A stretch of 64,000 bases of DNA from NCBI GenBank assembly GCA_021604005.1, contig BQIV01000022.1, positions 1 to 64,000 of the forward strand, written 5' to 3'. Source of the stretch: Nitrospirales bacterium. GTDB taxonomy: Bacteria; Nitrospirota; Nitrospiria; Nitrospirales; UBA8639. The notes under the pieces were generated by a model. That model saw only the letters and a program-made list of their open reading frames with translations, made no database searches and had not been told where the DNA came from. Shown here piece by piece: positions 27,516 through 35,619 of the stretch (position 1 is its first letter; each line of letters begins with the position of its first letter). Made by a program: the position numbers and the translations under genes.

Positions 27516-27563
27516 GTGTAAGAACTCCAAGAAATTACACAGATTTCATTGAAGAACGTGTAA
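27516..27563. promoter_or_regulatory. Candidate upstream activator site (GTGTAA repeats)
   Basis: GTGTAA (27516-27521) and TTACAC (27535-27540) form an inverted repeat with a 13-bp spacer, and a third GTGTAA lies at 27558-27563. They lie 90-137 bp upstream of the -24 element, the normal distance for a sigma-54 activator. Binding is inferred from position only. Confidence 0.5.
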
Positions 27564-27647
27564 TAGCCAGTAAAATCAATTGATTGTCCTGTCTATTTTT
27601 TTAGACAGATTCGACCAGATATTGGGGAAAAATGGGGCAGGAGGGAC

Positions 27648-29054
27648 TTATTGAATATTGTACGTTTTGAGTTTGTTGTACAGATTCGCTCGACTGATGT
27701 TGAGTCGACGGGCAGCACGTGTTTTGTCGCCTTGAGTTTCTTGCAGAGCCTTAAGAATTTCCTGCTTTTCGACCAGCTTCCGAGCGGCTTTGCTCATGGA
27801 GGGGAGGTCTACAGACTGATCCACATGATCATGGGAGGGGAAAATACCCTGAATGGTTAATTCGGGGCTGTGAGCGATGACCACCGCACGTTCAATCACA
27901 TTCTCTAACTCCCGTACATTACCGGGCCAATCACGGCTGACCAATGCTTCCATAGTCGCGGCGGGAATGCTCGGTCCGATTCTCCCGTTTTTAAGACAAG
28001 ATCGCTCCAAGAAGTGATTCACGAGGAGAGGAATATCCTCTCGCCGATCTCGCAGAGGAGGAACGGTCAGAGGAAGCACGGCAAGCCGATAGTAGAGATC
28101 CAAACGAAATGTGTGTTCTTCGACAAGACGTGTGAGCGGCTTATTGCATGCAGAAATGACCCGAACATTCACTTTAATGGGACGATTCCCGCCAACGGGT
28201 TTTATTTCACCTTCTTGTAAGACTCGAAGGAGTTTGGCTTGAAACGTCGGAATGGTATCGGCAATTTCGTCTAAAAATATCGTGCCCCCTTCGGCTTCTT
28301 CAAACAGACCTTTTCGGTCTGTCACAGCCCCTGTAAACGCACCTCTAACATGCCCAAACAATTCACTTTCCAGCAACGTTTCCGGCAAAGAACTACATTC
28401 GACAACAACAAAGGGATGATCGCGACGCGGGCTTAGCTGATGGATGGTCTTCGCGACCAATTCTTTCCCGGTGCCGCTTTCTCCCTGGATCAATACCGTC
28501 GACTCCGACTGAGCGACTAACCGAATCATCTCGATGAGTTGTTGCATCGAGGCACTCTGTCCAATCAACCCCGGATATTGATTGTGTTCCTTTTGAGACG
28601 CACGAGCATCATCGAATAAGGAGGAAGCAAGTGTTCCTCTCCACACCTTCGTGTCTTCCGGGGCTGTTCCCATCATGACGACACAGGCCACATCCCCTTC
28701 CGCTCCAGGGACCGGAAACGATGTCGGAAACGGACACGAAGGGTCATCATGATGAACGGTTAACGTTCCTTCGTAATTTAATGACCTCTTTGCGACATGT
28801 TGTTCGGCCGGGCAAGTCTCGCAACGCTCGGGGGTGGCGACTTCGGAATCTGGACAATCCGTGGGCATTTCACGTAAGAGAGGACACTGTGCTGCGATGT
28901 CAGCTGCTGAAGAATTCGAATAGACAAGTTTCAAGGTTGGATCAAAGATCACGATAGGCTCAGAAACTTGATCGGCAAGAAGTGTTAAGGCTTGCAGACG
29001 AGAGGATAATCCAGAATTATGTTCGAACGCAGACTCTGAAAACGATCCGGCCAT
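27648..29054 (-). CDS. Sigma-54-dependent activator with Cys-rich PAS-like sensor domain
   Basis: 468 residues: an N-terminal PAS-like domain (about 20-130), an AAA+ domain and a C-terminal Fis-type helix-turn-helix ([19 protein letters not shown]). Walker A GESGTGKE (191-198), the sigma-54 contact loop GAFTG (238-242) and Walker [10 protein letters not shown] (256-264) are intact. The sensor carries Cys57, Cys67, Cys78, Cys81, Cys107 and Cys124, including a CETCP pair, so it may sense a metal, haem, Fe-S or redox signal directly rather than by phosphorylation. It sits immediately upstream of the multicopper oxidase gene and 21 bp after a receiver-domain gene, and is the prime candidate for the oxidase regulator. 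Confidence 0.9.
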   Translation of the reverse strand: MAGSFSESAFEHNSGLSSRLQALTLLADQVSEPIVIFDPTLKLVYSNSSAADIAAQCPLLREMPTDCPDSEVATPERCETCPAEQHVAKRSLNYEGTLTVHHDDPSCPFPTSFPVPGAEGDVACVVMMGTAPEDTKVWRGTLASSLFDDARASQKEHNQYPGLIGQSASMQQLIEMIRLVAQSESTVLIQGESGTGKELVAKTIHQLSPRRDHPFVVVECSSLPETLLESELFGHVRGAFTGAVTDRKGLFEEAEGGTIFLDEIADTIPTFQAKLLRVLQEGEIKPVGGNRPIKVNVRVISACNKPLTRLVEEHTFRLDLYYRLAVLPLTVPPLRDRREDIPLLVNHFLERSCLKNGRIGPSIPAATMEALVSRDWPGNVRELENVIERAVVIAHSPELTIQGIFPSHDHVDQSVDLPSMSKAARKLVEKQEILKALQETQGDKTRAARRLNISRANLYNKLKTYNIQ

Positions 29055-29075
29055 CGTTTATGATCCCTTTCCTTT

Positions 29076-29561
29076 TCACGAGTTGGGCCATTCTATAGAG
29101 TTCTGACACGTTTGAGGCTTGACAGACTTGACGACAGGACAAACTTGTTGAAGAGCTGCCTTAAGATCCTTCACGCGAACAGGCTTATCAAAATAGGCAG
29201 CAACTCCACAAGCCTGCGCTTCCTGTTTCGTTTGTGAATTCCCGAAGGCCGTGATCAAGATTATCGGACAATTTTGAACAGAAGCCGCAACGTTTCGTAG
29301 ATACTCAAACCCTCCACCAGGCATTTTTAGATCTGTAATGATTAAGTTTGGTTCATAGAGCTTAATGTGGGAAAGAGCTTCATTTCCATCTGATGACTCA
29401 ATAACGTTGCATCCATTTTCACTCAGCTCATCTACCAATAGGCTTCTCATCGCAGAATCGTCATCGACAACCAGTATCGTACAGCTACTCACCTGCTCAC
29501 ACTTCGAATTCAAGTTGCGACTCCCAATTCCAAAAGGCAGTTTACCTTGTGAACGGCTCAT
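29076..29561 (-). CDS. Single-domain response regulator (CheY-like)
   Basis: 161 residues. The receiver domain begins at TILVVDDDSAMRSLL, with the phospho-acceptor Asp in LIITDLKMPGGG, the Thr in ITAFG and the Lys in YFDKPVR. There is a 25-residue N-terminal extension and a short tail (VCPVVKSVKPQTCQN), both with Cys, but no output domain. Co-transcribed with the activator gene that follows (21-bp gap), it may feed a kinase signal into that regulator. A cognate kinase is not next to it; the PAS kinase at 45083-47014 is one candidate. Confidence 0.88.
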   Translation of the reverse strand: MSRSQGKLPFGIGSRNLNSKCEQVSSCTILVVDDDSAMRSLLVDELSENGCNVIESSDGNEALSHIKLYEPNLIITDLKMPGGGFEYLRNVAASVQNCPIILITAFGNSQTKQEAQACGVAAYFDKPVRVKDLKAALQQVCPVVKSVKPQTCQNSIEWPNS

Positions 29562-29595
29562 GAAGCCCTGCCTCTGGTCATCTCATGTTAATGAC

Positions 29596-29611
29596 AGCAA
29601 GTCAAGTGCCA
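29596..29611 (-). promoter_or_regulatory. Sigma-54 promoter of the receiver/activator operon
   Basis: Minus strand TGGCACTTGACTTGCT, essentially the consensus (TGGCAC-N5-TTGCT) with correct GG-N10-GC spacing, 35 bp before the start of the receiver gene. It suggests that the activator promotes its own expression. Confidence 0.87.
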
Positions 29612-29616
29612 GTAAG

Positions 29617-29646
29617 AAAAAACCTCAAAATCTTCTGATTTTGGAG
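29617..29646 (-). terminator. Rho-independent terminator for the upstream PH-domain gene
   Basis: Minus strand CTCCAAAATC, loop AGAA, GATTTTGAGG, then six T. It follows the 29802-30245 gene by about 150 bp and insulates it from the sigma-54 promoter beyond. Confidence 0.7.
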
Positions 29647-29801
29647 AATTCCCTGCACGTTACTGGTGAAAAACGCTACAGACTGCGGATTTCCATGGGA
29701 CGGAAGGCAACAGACATGGAGAAAGTATGCGCCATGTAAACTCGGACTTTTTAAGGATACTCCGGTACATAAAAAAGAAGCAGGCTTCATACAAGACTTT
29801 C

Positions 29802-30245
29802 TTACTTTGCTGGCAACAACGCTTTGATTTTTGCTTCAGCCACATGAGGATCTTTGATTCCACGCAGTCGCAGCTCACGTTTCTCTTTGGATGACTGAAT
29901 TACCAAAGTCCCAATTCCCCAAAATCTAGCAATAGGCCCTTGCAGAAGAGCAATACTTTCGATCATTTCAAGCTTCATATAGGCAATTTCATGTTGAGTA
30001 TACCCGTTCTTGATGATCACCTGAGTCGGGGTCACGATATAGTAGGCCCAACGACGAATAACCACGATGACTAAAAGTAATACAATCGCACCGACAATCC
30101 ACATCTGCCACCCAGGCAGACCGAAACGAAGAAACACGATTCCCCGAAGTGCAGTTAGGATCATAAAGAAGTAGAGCCAACTAAAGTGCCCCCATGAGGG
30201 GAAGGCTTGCCAGATGACGCGTTCTGGTTGTGTCGCTAACATCAT
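29802..30245 (-). CDS. Membrane protein with bacterial PH-like domain
   Basis: 147 residues: two hydrophobic helices (about 20-42 and 48-66) followed by a bacterial pleckstrin-homology-type domain of the YdbS/YdbT kind (YYIVTPTQVIIKNGYTQHE, then IEMIESIALLQGPIARFWG and GTLVIQSSKEKRELRLRGI). Family members sit at the inner membrane; their role is mostly unknown. It is not clearly linked to its neighbours. Confidence 0.8.
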   Translation of the reverse strand: MMLATQPERVIWQAFPSWGHFSWLYFFMILTALRGIVFLRFGLPGWQMWIVGAIVLLLVIVVIRRWAYYIVTPTQVIIKNGYTQHEIAYMKLEMIESIALLQGPIARFWGIGTLVIQSSKEKRELRLRGIKDPHVAEAKIKALLPAK

Positions 30246-30417
30246 ACAAGTGAGTCATGATTCTAAAGAATTGAGCAATAGGCGTGACAAAAAAACAGAG
30301 GAATTTGGCAGAGGTCTTTCCCTTCCGGTGTATGACCCCATTTTCTTCTGGCCCTACCGTCCAAACTCCACACACAATCCAGATACACACGAGACAAGAA
30401 GAAAAAAGGTTAGAGAC

Positions 30418-30753
30418 TTAGTGATTGCTTGATTCTTGAAAATCTTGGCAGCACTCATCAGCCGCTCCTCGTTGATGATCACGCTTCATACCTCCATGCA
30501 TTCCGTGCCGGCCTCTGCCACCATTCATTCCGTGACAGTTCACACATGTCCCTTTTCCTTCATACAGTGCCTTTCCTTTTGCGACCGTTTCTTCCGTGTA
30601 TGGAATAGGGTTTCTAAGGGCACGCGCTTCTTCCAACTTATCCGCCGGTACACGTGAATGCATCATGTGTTGACCCTGTTGCGCAGTTGCTCCTGCTGCA
30701 TGGCTTATCACAGAAATACTTATGAGAAAAAATGCGAAATTTCTGAAGTACAT
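30418..30753 (-). CDS. Small c-type cytochrome with His/Met-rich tail
   Basis: 111 residues with a signal peptide (ending AAGATAQQ) and one haem motif CVNCH. The segment VPADKLEEARALRNPIPYTE and GKALYEGKGTCVNCHG closely resembles the cytochrome at 50746-51249. After the haem the sequence departs into a short Gly/His/Met-rich tail with a CC pair (GMHGGMKRDHQRG, DECCQDF) and has no clear axial methionine domain end. It is either a specialised metal-binding variant or a 3'-altered paralogue. A sigma-54-like promoter lies upstream. Confidence 0.75.
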   Translation of the reverse strand: MYFRNFAFFLISISVISHAAGATAQQGQHMMHSRVPADKLEEARALRNPIPYTEETVAKGKALYEGKGTCVNCHGMNGGRGRHGMHGGMKRDHQRGAADECCQDFQESSNH

Positions 30754-30876
30754 GATCCATCCTTCATCCTTTTCATTAATGTGTGGGGTACGACATTTAT
30801 CGAGTCAATGTTTTGTCTCTATGTTCTCTTGAATAATTGAAATATCGGTCCTTCACTCATGCTTCATGTAAGTAAG

Positions 30877-30894
30877 AAGCAAGAGTGACGCCCA
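30877..30894 (-). promoter_or_regulatory. Sigma-54-like promoter of the small cytochrome gene
   Basis: Minus strand TGGGCGTCACTCTTGCTT contains GG-N10-GC with TTGCT at -12. It is about 125 bp upstream of the cytochrome start at 30753. The -24 box (GGGC) is less ideal than at the oxidase promoters. The rest of the 30754-31266 interval holds no gene that I can support. Confidence 0.6.
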
Positions 30895-31216
30895 AAATAC
30901 TAATGGCATGCCTTCAAGCCCTGCTCTTTCACTCACGTGTTCCCCTATCCCTTTTCAGAGAACAGCCGGCGTTCGACTTTTTGAGATATTGACTGATTCA
31001 GTGGGGAATTTCGGTACTATGGACGATCAAAACCTGTCGCAAACTTCAGCACTATTTCTTCTTTCAAAGAAATATATACAGGCCTATGACAATCACATCC
31101 GTCTCTTACCCTTCTCATTCCACCAAAAAGATTGTACACATTCTTCATAACTCACAAGCCAACGATGTCAGCGCTAACATTATCTTTTTCACCCTGAAAA
31201 TTGTATGCGCAGAACG

Positions 31217-31232
31217 TGGCATACATTTTGAT
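31217..31232 (+). promoter_or_regulatory. Weak sigma-54-like site before the tandem cytochromes
   Basis: TGGCATACATTTTGAT has a good -24 box and spacing, but GA instead of GC at -12. It lies 35 bp before the first possible start of the 31267 cytochrome. The same variant occurs at 35204. Confidence 0.35.
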
Positions 31233-31266
31233 CTTCTTGGGACATGCAAAGCCAATTTTTTAGGTC

Positions 31267-31758
31267 ATGACGAGTTACGCAGGTCTTTATGTGGTTCGGA
31301 AGATGCCTATTCTGACTCAACACCAACGCGGTAAGAACCTGAGAACCGTCATCATCATGTTGGGGGTCACGATACTGATTCACTCGATGAGTCTTGTAAG
31401 CTTTGCACAAAAACATGAAGTCATAGAGGGTGGGCGCTATCTCTACTTTAAATATTGTGCGCTCTGTCACGGCGCGCGCGGGCATGGGGATGGTGAACGA
31501 GCGCCTTCACTTGACGTTCACCCAGCCAACCTGACGCGTCTCAGCAGGAACAACGGCGGAGAATTTCCCTTCTGGAAGACATATCGTGTTATTGATGGGC
31601 GCCAAGAGGTCCTAAACCATGGATCACGCGATATGCCCGTTTGGGGTATCTGGTTCCAAATACCCGACGATGAGGTGTCAACCGAAACGGAATGGGCAGA
31701 TCAAGTGCGAGGAAGATTGTGGCAGTTACTCGCATATCTCAAATCAATTCAGGAATGA
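31267..31758 (+). CDS. Mono-haem cytochrome c (first of three in tandem)
   Basis: Up to 163 residues; the true start may be Met13 (31303) because the hydrophobic export segment (LRTVIIMLGVTILIHSMSLV) lies at 25-45. One haem motif CALCHGARGHGDG follows, in the class I cytochrome context. A possible axial Met lies in HGSRDMPVWG. It probably shuttles electrons in the periplasm. It leads a set of three short cytochrome genes (gaps 45 and 6 bp), all on the plus strand. Confidence 0.85.
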   Translation: MTSYAGLYVVRKMPILTQHQRGKNLRTVIIMLGVTILIHSMSLVSFAQKHEVIEGGRYLYFKYCALCHGARGHGDGERAPSLDVHPANLTRLSRNNGGEFPFWKTYRVIDGRQEVLNHGSRDMPVWGIWFQIPDDEVSTETEWADQVRGRLWQLLAYLKSIQE

Positions 31759-31803
31759 GCGGAAGGTCCGTACGAATCCCTACCGAAAAAGAGGAGCTTG
31801 AAC

Positions 31804-32208
31804 ATGCGCATGTTTGTTTCGTTACCGATCATGCTAATTGTCCTGGTTATAGGCAATGCCATTGGCTTTGCACAGGACGCTCTCGGTGACCGCACCAATG
31901 GAAAAGCAATATATGACACCCATTGTCTTCGGTGTCATGGGGATCATGGCGAAGGCAATGGACCTGAGGCTTCGGCACTTATCGTACCACCAACAAATTT
32001 CCAGACACCTGAATCACGAATGAAGTCAGAGTTTGAACTCCGCTCAACCGTGATCTGGGGCATGGCCTTTAGTCCAATGCACGGATGGTTCAATATTTTA
32101 GATGGCCAGGAAATACGAGAGGTCATCCAATACATCCGTCAACTTGCTCCCTATCAGGCAAAGGACTATTCAGACCTCACACATGACCGCATCGAGAAGC
32201 ATACATAA
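31804..32208 (+). CDS. Mono-haem cytochrome c (second in tandem)
   Basis: About 134 residues from the ATG at 31804, which has GAGGAG 7 nt upstream (a TTG two codons earlier is less likely). Signal segment up to GFAQDALG, haem motif CLRCHGDHGEGNGPEASAL, and a possible axial Met in GMAFSPMHGWFN. Similar in layout to its two neighbours, suggesting local duplication and divergence. Confidence 0.87.
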   Translation: MRMFVSLPIMLIVLVIGNAIGFAQDALGDRTNGKAIYDTHCLRCHGDHGEGNGPEASALIVPPTNFQTPESRMKSEFELRSTVIWGMAFSPMHGWFNILDGQEIREVIQYIRQLAPYQAKDYSDLTHDRIEKHT

Positions 32209-32214
32209 TAAATA

Positions 32215-32592
32215 ATGGAACTGGTCGCACGATATCATGTAATAGGATTGATGATTGTCCTCTTGACCATCTGGCCCAGTACGTTCATCACCAGTACATA
32301 TGGGCAAACGGACAAGGGGAAAGTTCTCTTTGAAGAACATTGTGCCGAATGTCATGGACGAAAAGGAGATGGTCGCGGGGCCGTTGGCTCGTACTTGGAA
32401 GGACAGCAGCCAGCCAACCTCTTAGCGCACACAACACAAACACGATCGGATCAGGAGTTATTCAAAATTATTCGATATGGTATTCACCTTGAAATGGCGA
32501 GTTGGGAAAATATCCTCGAGGATCAAGAAATTCGAACGATCGTGACCTATCTTCGAGATCTCGCGCTTTACCCTACCGCCACGCATGAGTAA
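32215..32592 (+). CDS. Mono-haem cytochrome c (third in tandem)
   Basis: 125 residues, starting 6 bp after the preceding gene. Export segment (about 5-28, ending STYGQTD), haem motif CAECHGRKGDGRGAVGSYL, and a likely axial Met in HLEMASWEN. Class I cytochrome of the small electron-carrier type. Convergent with the PCMT gene, which ends 3 bp away. Confidence 0.87.
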   Translation: MELVARYHVIGLMIVLLTIWPSTFITSTYGQTDKGKVLFEEHCAECHGRKGDGRGAVGSYLEGQQPANLLAHTTQTRSDQELFKIIRYGIHLEMASWENILEDQEIRTIVTYLRDLALYPTATHE

Positions 32593-32595
32593 AGA

Positions 32596-33327
32596 TTATT
32601 GAAGATCGTTTTCCCAATTGGACAACGGGTTTTCTCTCGCCTGACCCGTCATTGGCACAAAAGAGACTGGCAAAAGTTGTCGTTGCACATACCCTTCTTC
32701 TGTGCGGTGAAAGAGAACAAGGTTTTGTGACTCTCCTCCGACTGGCAGAATAAGCCGCCCACCAACGTGGAGTTGCTCCAACAATGGTTGGGGAATATGC
32801 TCAGGAGCGGCGGTGAGAATGATCGCATCAAAAGGGGCTTCTTCGGGCCAACCTTGATACCCATCATCTGATCGAACATAAATATTGCCATACTGCAACT
32901 CTCGAAATTTTCGTTCTGCACGTCGGGCCAGTGGTTCGACGATTTCGATCGTACATACCCGTTCAACAATATGAGCCAACACCGCTGCTTGATATCCAGA
33001 GCCTGTGCCGATTTCCAAAACTTTGTTCTTTGGTCCCAGGGCCAAAGCATCGGTCATGAACGCCACAATATAGGGTTGCGAAATCGTCTGATGATAGTCA
33101 ATCGGTAACGGGTAATCGTTATAGGCTTCCGAACTCTGACTGACCAGAACGAAACGATGTCGAGGAACCTGCCGCATCGCAGAGATGACCGTCTCATGCT
33201 TGATACCCCTGGCAATAATTTGCTCATCAACCATCCGGTCACGCTCAACTTGCCGTTCAGGCAGATGGCTCGCTCGTGCCTGTTCATTCCATGCCATCGT
33301 CATTGTTCCTACCACCAACGATAGCAT
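32596..33327 (-). CDS. pcm: Protein-L-isoaspartate O-methyltransferase, possibly exported
   Basis: 243 residues with the PCMT core: VISAMRQVPRHRFV, QTISQPYIVAFMTDAL, the SAM-binding LEIGTGSGYQAAVLA and APFDAIILTAAPEHIP. The enzyme methylates isoaspartyl residues as the first step of protein repair. The first 20 residues (LSLVVGTMTMAWNEQARA, then SHLPE) look like a short signal peptide, as also found in some other bacterial PCMTs; a periplasmic location is an inference. Fits the stress-gene setting (Hsp20, CbpA, DegP). Confidence 0.88.
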   Translation of the reverse strand: MLSLVVGTMTMAWNEQARASHLPERQVERDRMVDEQIIARGIKHETVISAMRQVPRHRFVLVSQSSEAYNDYPLPIDYHQTISQPYIVAFMTDALALGPKNKVLEIGTGSGYQAAVLAHIVERVCTIEIVEPLARRAERKFRELQYGNIYVRSDDGYQGWPEEAPFDAIILTAAPEHIPQPLLEQLHVGGRLILPVGGESQNLVLFHRTEEGYVQRQLLPVSFVPMTGQARENPLSNWENDLQ

Positions 33328-33692
33328 GATCGCATACTTCTACCATAATGCTCTTGCTGCGATACCATGCATTTCTCTATTCTTTGCCATCATCCAACTC
33401 ATCATACGAGAAGGCTTACGAAATCTGTACACCCCAAACACGTCCGTATCATTGCTCTAGTATATAGCCGTTTCTCAGAACTTCCGGTGGTCGAGACGTC
33501 GAATGCGCGTACCGCGTTGCCACATGACGTGTACACACATCTATTTCAGCACACCACCATAAGATTCATACATGTCACAACGGTTTTCTTCGGTCTCACA
33601 ATTTTGATAGATTTTATATGATGGAGATACCGTGGCATCATATGTGACACGTCTCGTTTTTACTATGGAGTTTTCCAAGGAACCCCAACACA
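33328..33692. other. Intergenic region between divergent pcm and cbpA, no gene seen
   Basis: 365 bp that must hold promoters for both directions. TGGCATCATATGTGAC at about 33632 resembles a -24 box with poor -12 element; I do not call it. No repeat or small gene could be supported. Confidence 0.4.
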
Positions 33693-34658
33693 ATGACATC
33701 AACACCACGTGACTATTACGATGTTCTCGGCGTCGAAAAAACCGCTTCTGCTGCAGACCTCAAAAAAGCCTATCGCCGTTTAGCCAGAAAATATCATCCC
33801 GACCTCCATTCGGGTCCTCAAAAAGCAGAAATGGGAAAAAAGTTTAAGGAACTGAATGAAGCCTATGAGGTCTTGGGTGATGAAGCCACACGTAAAAAGT
33901 ATGACCAATACGGGTTGCAATGGAAGGACGCTGAGGCCTACCAGCGTGCCAAAGAACAGGCAAGGGCCCGGGGAGCTTCAAGCGGATGGGAAACGTACTC
34001 CACACAAGGGGAAGGCGCGGACTTCAACGATCTCTTTTCAGAACTTTTTGGCCGGCAAGCGAAAAGGGAAGGCCCATCGTTTCGTGGATTTGCGATGCCC
34101 GGAGCCGATCTCGAGACCACCATTCAACTCCCGCTTCGGGACTTTCTTTCGGACACCACACAACGATTAGAGTTAACTGACGCAACTGGAACACCACATA
34201 TCATTGAAGTCCGAATTCCAAAGGGCGTCAAAGATGGGGAACGTCTTCGAGTCAAAGGAAAAGGGGCTTCAGGCCGTGGGGGAGGCCCAGCAGGTGATTT
34301 GTATCTTCGTATTCATGCCTTGCCCCATCCAGTTTTTCAGCAACAAGGCATACATCTTTTGGTGACGCTTCCAATATGGCCATGGGAAGCCGCATTGGGC
34401 ACGGAGGTCGAAGTCCCGACATTAACTGGTCCTGTTCGGCTAAAAATTCCCCCCAAGAGTCAATCCAAACAGAAAATGCGACTCCGCGGGAAAGGGTTAC
34501 CCTCACGAGGAGAAAAACATGGTGATCAGATTGTCATTCTTGACATTATCATTCCCTCAGAAATGACTAGCCATGAACAACAGCTCTACGAACAACTGAA
34601 GAACATTGCCCACTCCGATCCCCGTGCTCATCTCATCAAGGAGGCAACTCATGCCTGA
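33693..34658 (+). CDS. cbpA: DnaJ-class co-chaperone CbpA
   Basis: 321 residues. J domain at 5-75 with the HPD motif (KYHPDLHSG), a Gly-rich/linker part, then the two C-terminal peptide-binding domains (RVKGKGASGRGGGPAGDLYL, KMRLRGKGLPSRG). There is no zinc-finger region, which separates CbpA from DnaJ. It stimulates DnaK ATPase during stress and stationary phase. The downstream gene encodes its usual modulator and overlaps it by 8 bp. Confidence 0.93.
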   Translation: MTSTPRDYYDVLGVEKTASAADLKKAYRRLARKYHPDLHSGPQKAEMGKKFKELNEAYEVLGDEATRKKYDQYGLQWKDAEAYQRAKEQARARGASSGWETYSTQGEGADFNDLFSELFGRQAKREGPSFRGFAMPGADLETTIQLPLRDFLSDTTQRLELTDATGTPHIIEVRIPKGVKDGERLRVKGKGASGRGGGPAGDLYLRIHALPHPVFQQQGIHLLVTLPIWPWEAALGTEVEVPTLTGPVRLKIPPKSQSKQKMRLRGKGLPSRGEKHGDQIVILDIIIPSEMTSHEQQLYEQLKNIAHSDPRAHLIKEATHA

Positions 34659-34977
34659 GGAACCTAACCAGAATATAGATCTGGTCATGGCCGAACTTTT
34701 CCAACCAGAATGGTATCGACGAGAGGAACTCTGTACACAATTAGGGATTGGGGATGATCTTCTAGAAGTATGCCTCCGATGGGAAGTCGTTCATGTGACG
34801 ACTACTGACCGAGAAGGACAAGACCTATTTGAATCAGAAGCCCTCGAAAGGCTTTCTCGAGGCCTCCGTCTGCATCGTGATTTAGGTATTAATTGGGCTG
34901 GGGTGGTTGTCGCATTAGATTTGTTAGAACGAATTGAAGATCTTGAACGCAACCTCCATCAATCACACGATATATAA
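34651..34977 (+). CDS. cbpM: CbpM-like chaperone modulator (MerR-type HTH)
   Basis: 108 residues from the ATG at 34651, which has AAGGAGG within the end of cbpA; a longer frame from 34606 lacks support. It has the CbpM pattern: a short MerR-like helix region (LFQPEWYRREELCTQLGIGD) and the tail LGINWAGVVVALDLLERIED. CbpM binds the J domain of CbpA and inhibits it. The 8-bp overlap with cbpA implies coupled translation. Confidence 0.88.
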   Translation: MPEEPNQNIDLVMAELFQPEWYRREELCTQLGIGDDLLEVCLRWEVVHVTTTDREGQDLFESEALERLSRGLRLHRDLGINWAGVVVALDLLERIEDLERNLHQSHDI

Positions 34978-35203
34978 ATCCCAACACGTTAGTTTGTTCA
35001 ATGCCAAAAGTTGTATGACGGTATCGTCATGGTTGAAATGTTCCTTTATCAAAATCTTAGACAGAAGTTCAGCAACATGCTACGTGACTCTTTGCTGCGT
35101 TCTGGAACTCATCAAATAGGCAGGCTGTAGAGAAAAGGGACAGTCCCTCCTCAACTTTCTACACAAACTCTCTTCTCTCCCTAAAAATTAACGATTATTG
35201 TCA

Positions 35204-35219
35204 TGGCATGACTCTTGAT
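35204..35219 (+). promoter_or_regulatory. Weak sigma-54-like site before the persulfide/Usp operon
   Basis: TGGCATGACTCTTGAT, good -24 and spacing but GA at -12, 44 bp before the start of the DUF2892 gene at 35263. Upstream, 34978-35203 holds no supported gene; AAAGGGACAGTCCCT at about 35138 is a short palindrome. Confidence 0.4.
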
Positions 35220-35262
35220 GTTTGAAAGTCTTATGGCAACCGTTTTGGGAAGGAGGTAAACT

Positions 35263-35493
35263 ATGGACTGCAATGTTGGACATAATATGGGACATGTAGA
35301 AAGGATCATCCGTATTGGGTTGGGACTCGCACTTTTGGCGATTGGAGGGTTAACCGCACTTCCAGTGTGGGGAACGTTGATCGTACTTGTCGTTGGAATA
35401 GTGGCGTTAGTAACTGGAATCATGGGATTTTGCCCCGCATGGCAATTCTTGGGTATCAACACATGTCAACATACCAATACCAGGAATACTTGA
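35263..35493 (+). CDS. DUF2892 (YgaP-type) small membrane protein
   Basis: 76 residues starting MDCNVGHNMGHVERIIRIGLG, the usual opening of DUF2892 proteins, with two membrane helices (LALLAIGGLTALPVWG and LIVLVVGIVALVTGIMGF) and a conserved CPAW segment. In YgaP and relatives this domain is joined or adjacent to rhodanese domains; here it precedes an MBL-rhodanese gene, so a role in sulfane-sulfur handling at the membrane is plausible. GGAGG lies 6 nt before the ATG. Confidence 0.88.
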   Translation: MDCNVGHNMGHVERIIRIGLGLALLAIGGLTALPVWGTLIVLVVGIVALVTGIMGFCPAWQFLGINTCQHTNTRNT

Positions 35494-35515
35494 TTGATAA
35501 AGTGAAGACCTATAG

Positions 35516-35602
35516 ATGAATGACTTATTGTTCTTTGGAATCCTCATCCTCGTCGTCGGAGCGATTGGAGTGATGGTCTTACTAAAAGGCAAGAAACGAT
35601 AA
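35516..35602 (+). CDS. 28-residue single-span membrane peptide
   Basis: ATG 35516 to TAA 35602 encodes MNDLLFFGILILVVGAIGVM followed by VLLKGKKR. That is one membrane helix with a basic C-terminal end, as in many small inner-membrane peptides. It lies tightly between the DUF2892 gene (22 bp) and the MBL-rhodanese gene (17 bp) on the same strand. No clear ribosome site is visible (GAAGACCTATAG before the ATG), and no family is recognised. Confidence 0.55.
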   Translation: MNDLLFFGILILVVGAIGVMVLLKGKKR

Positions 35603-35619
35603 CGAATACGGAGCAGACG

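Noticed and set aside
33632-33647. TGGCATCATATGTGAC before cbpA as a sigma-54 site
   Set aside because: Only the -24 half fits; the -12 half reads GTGAC.
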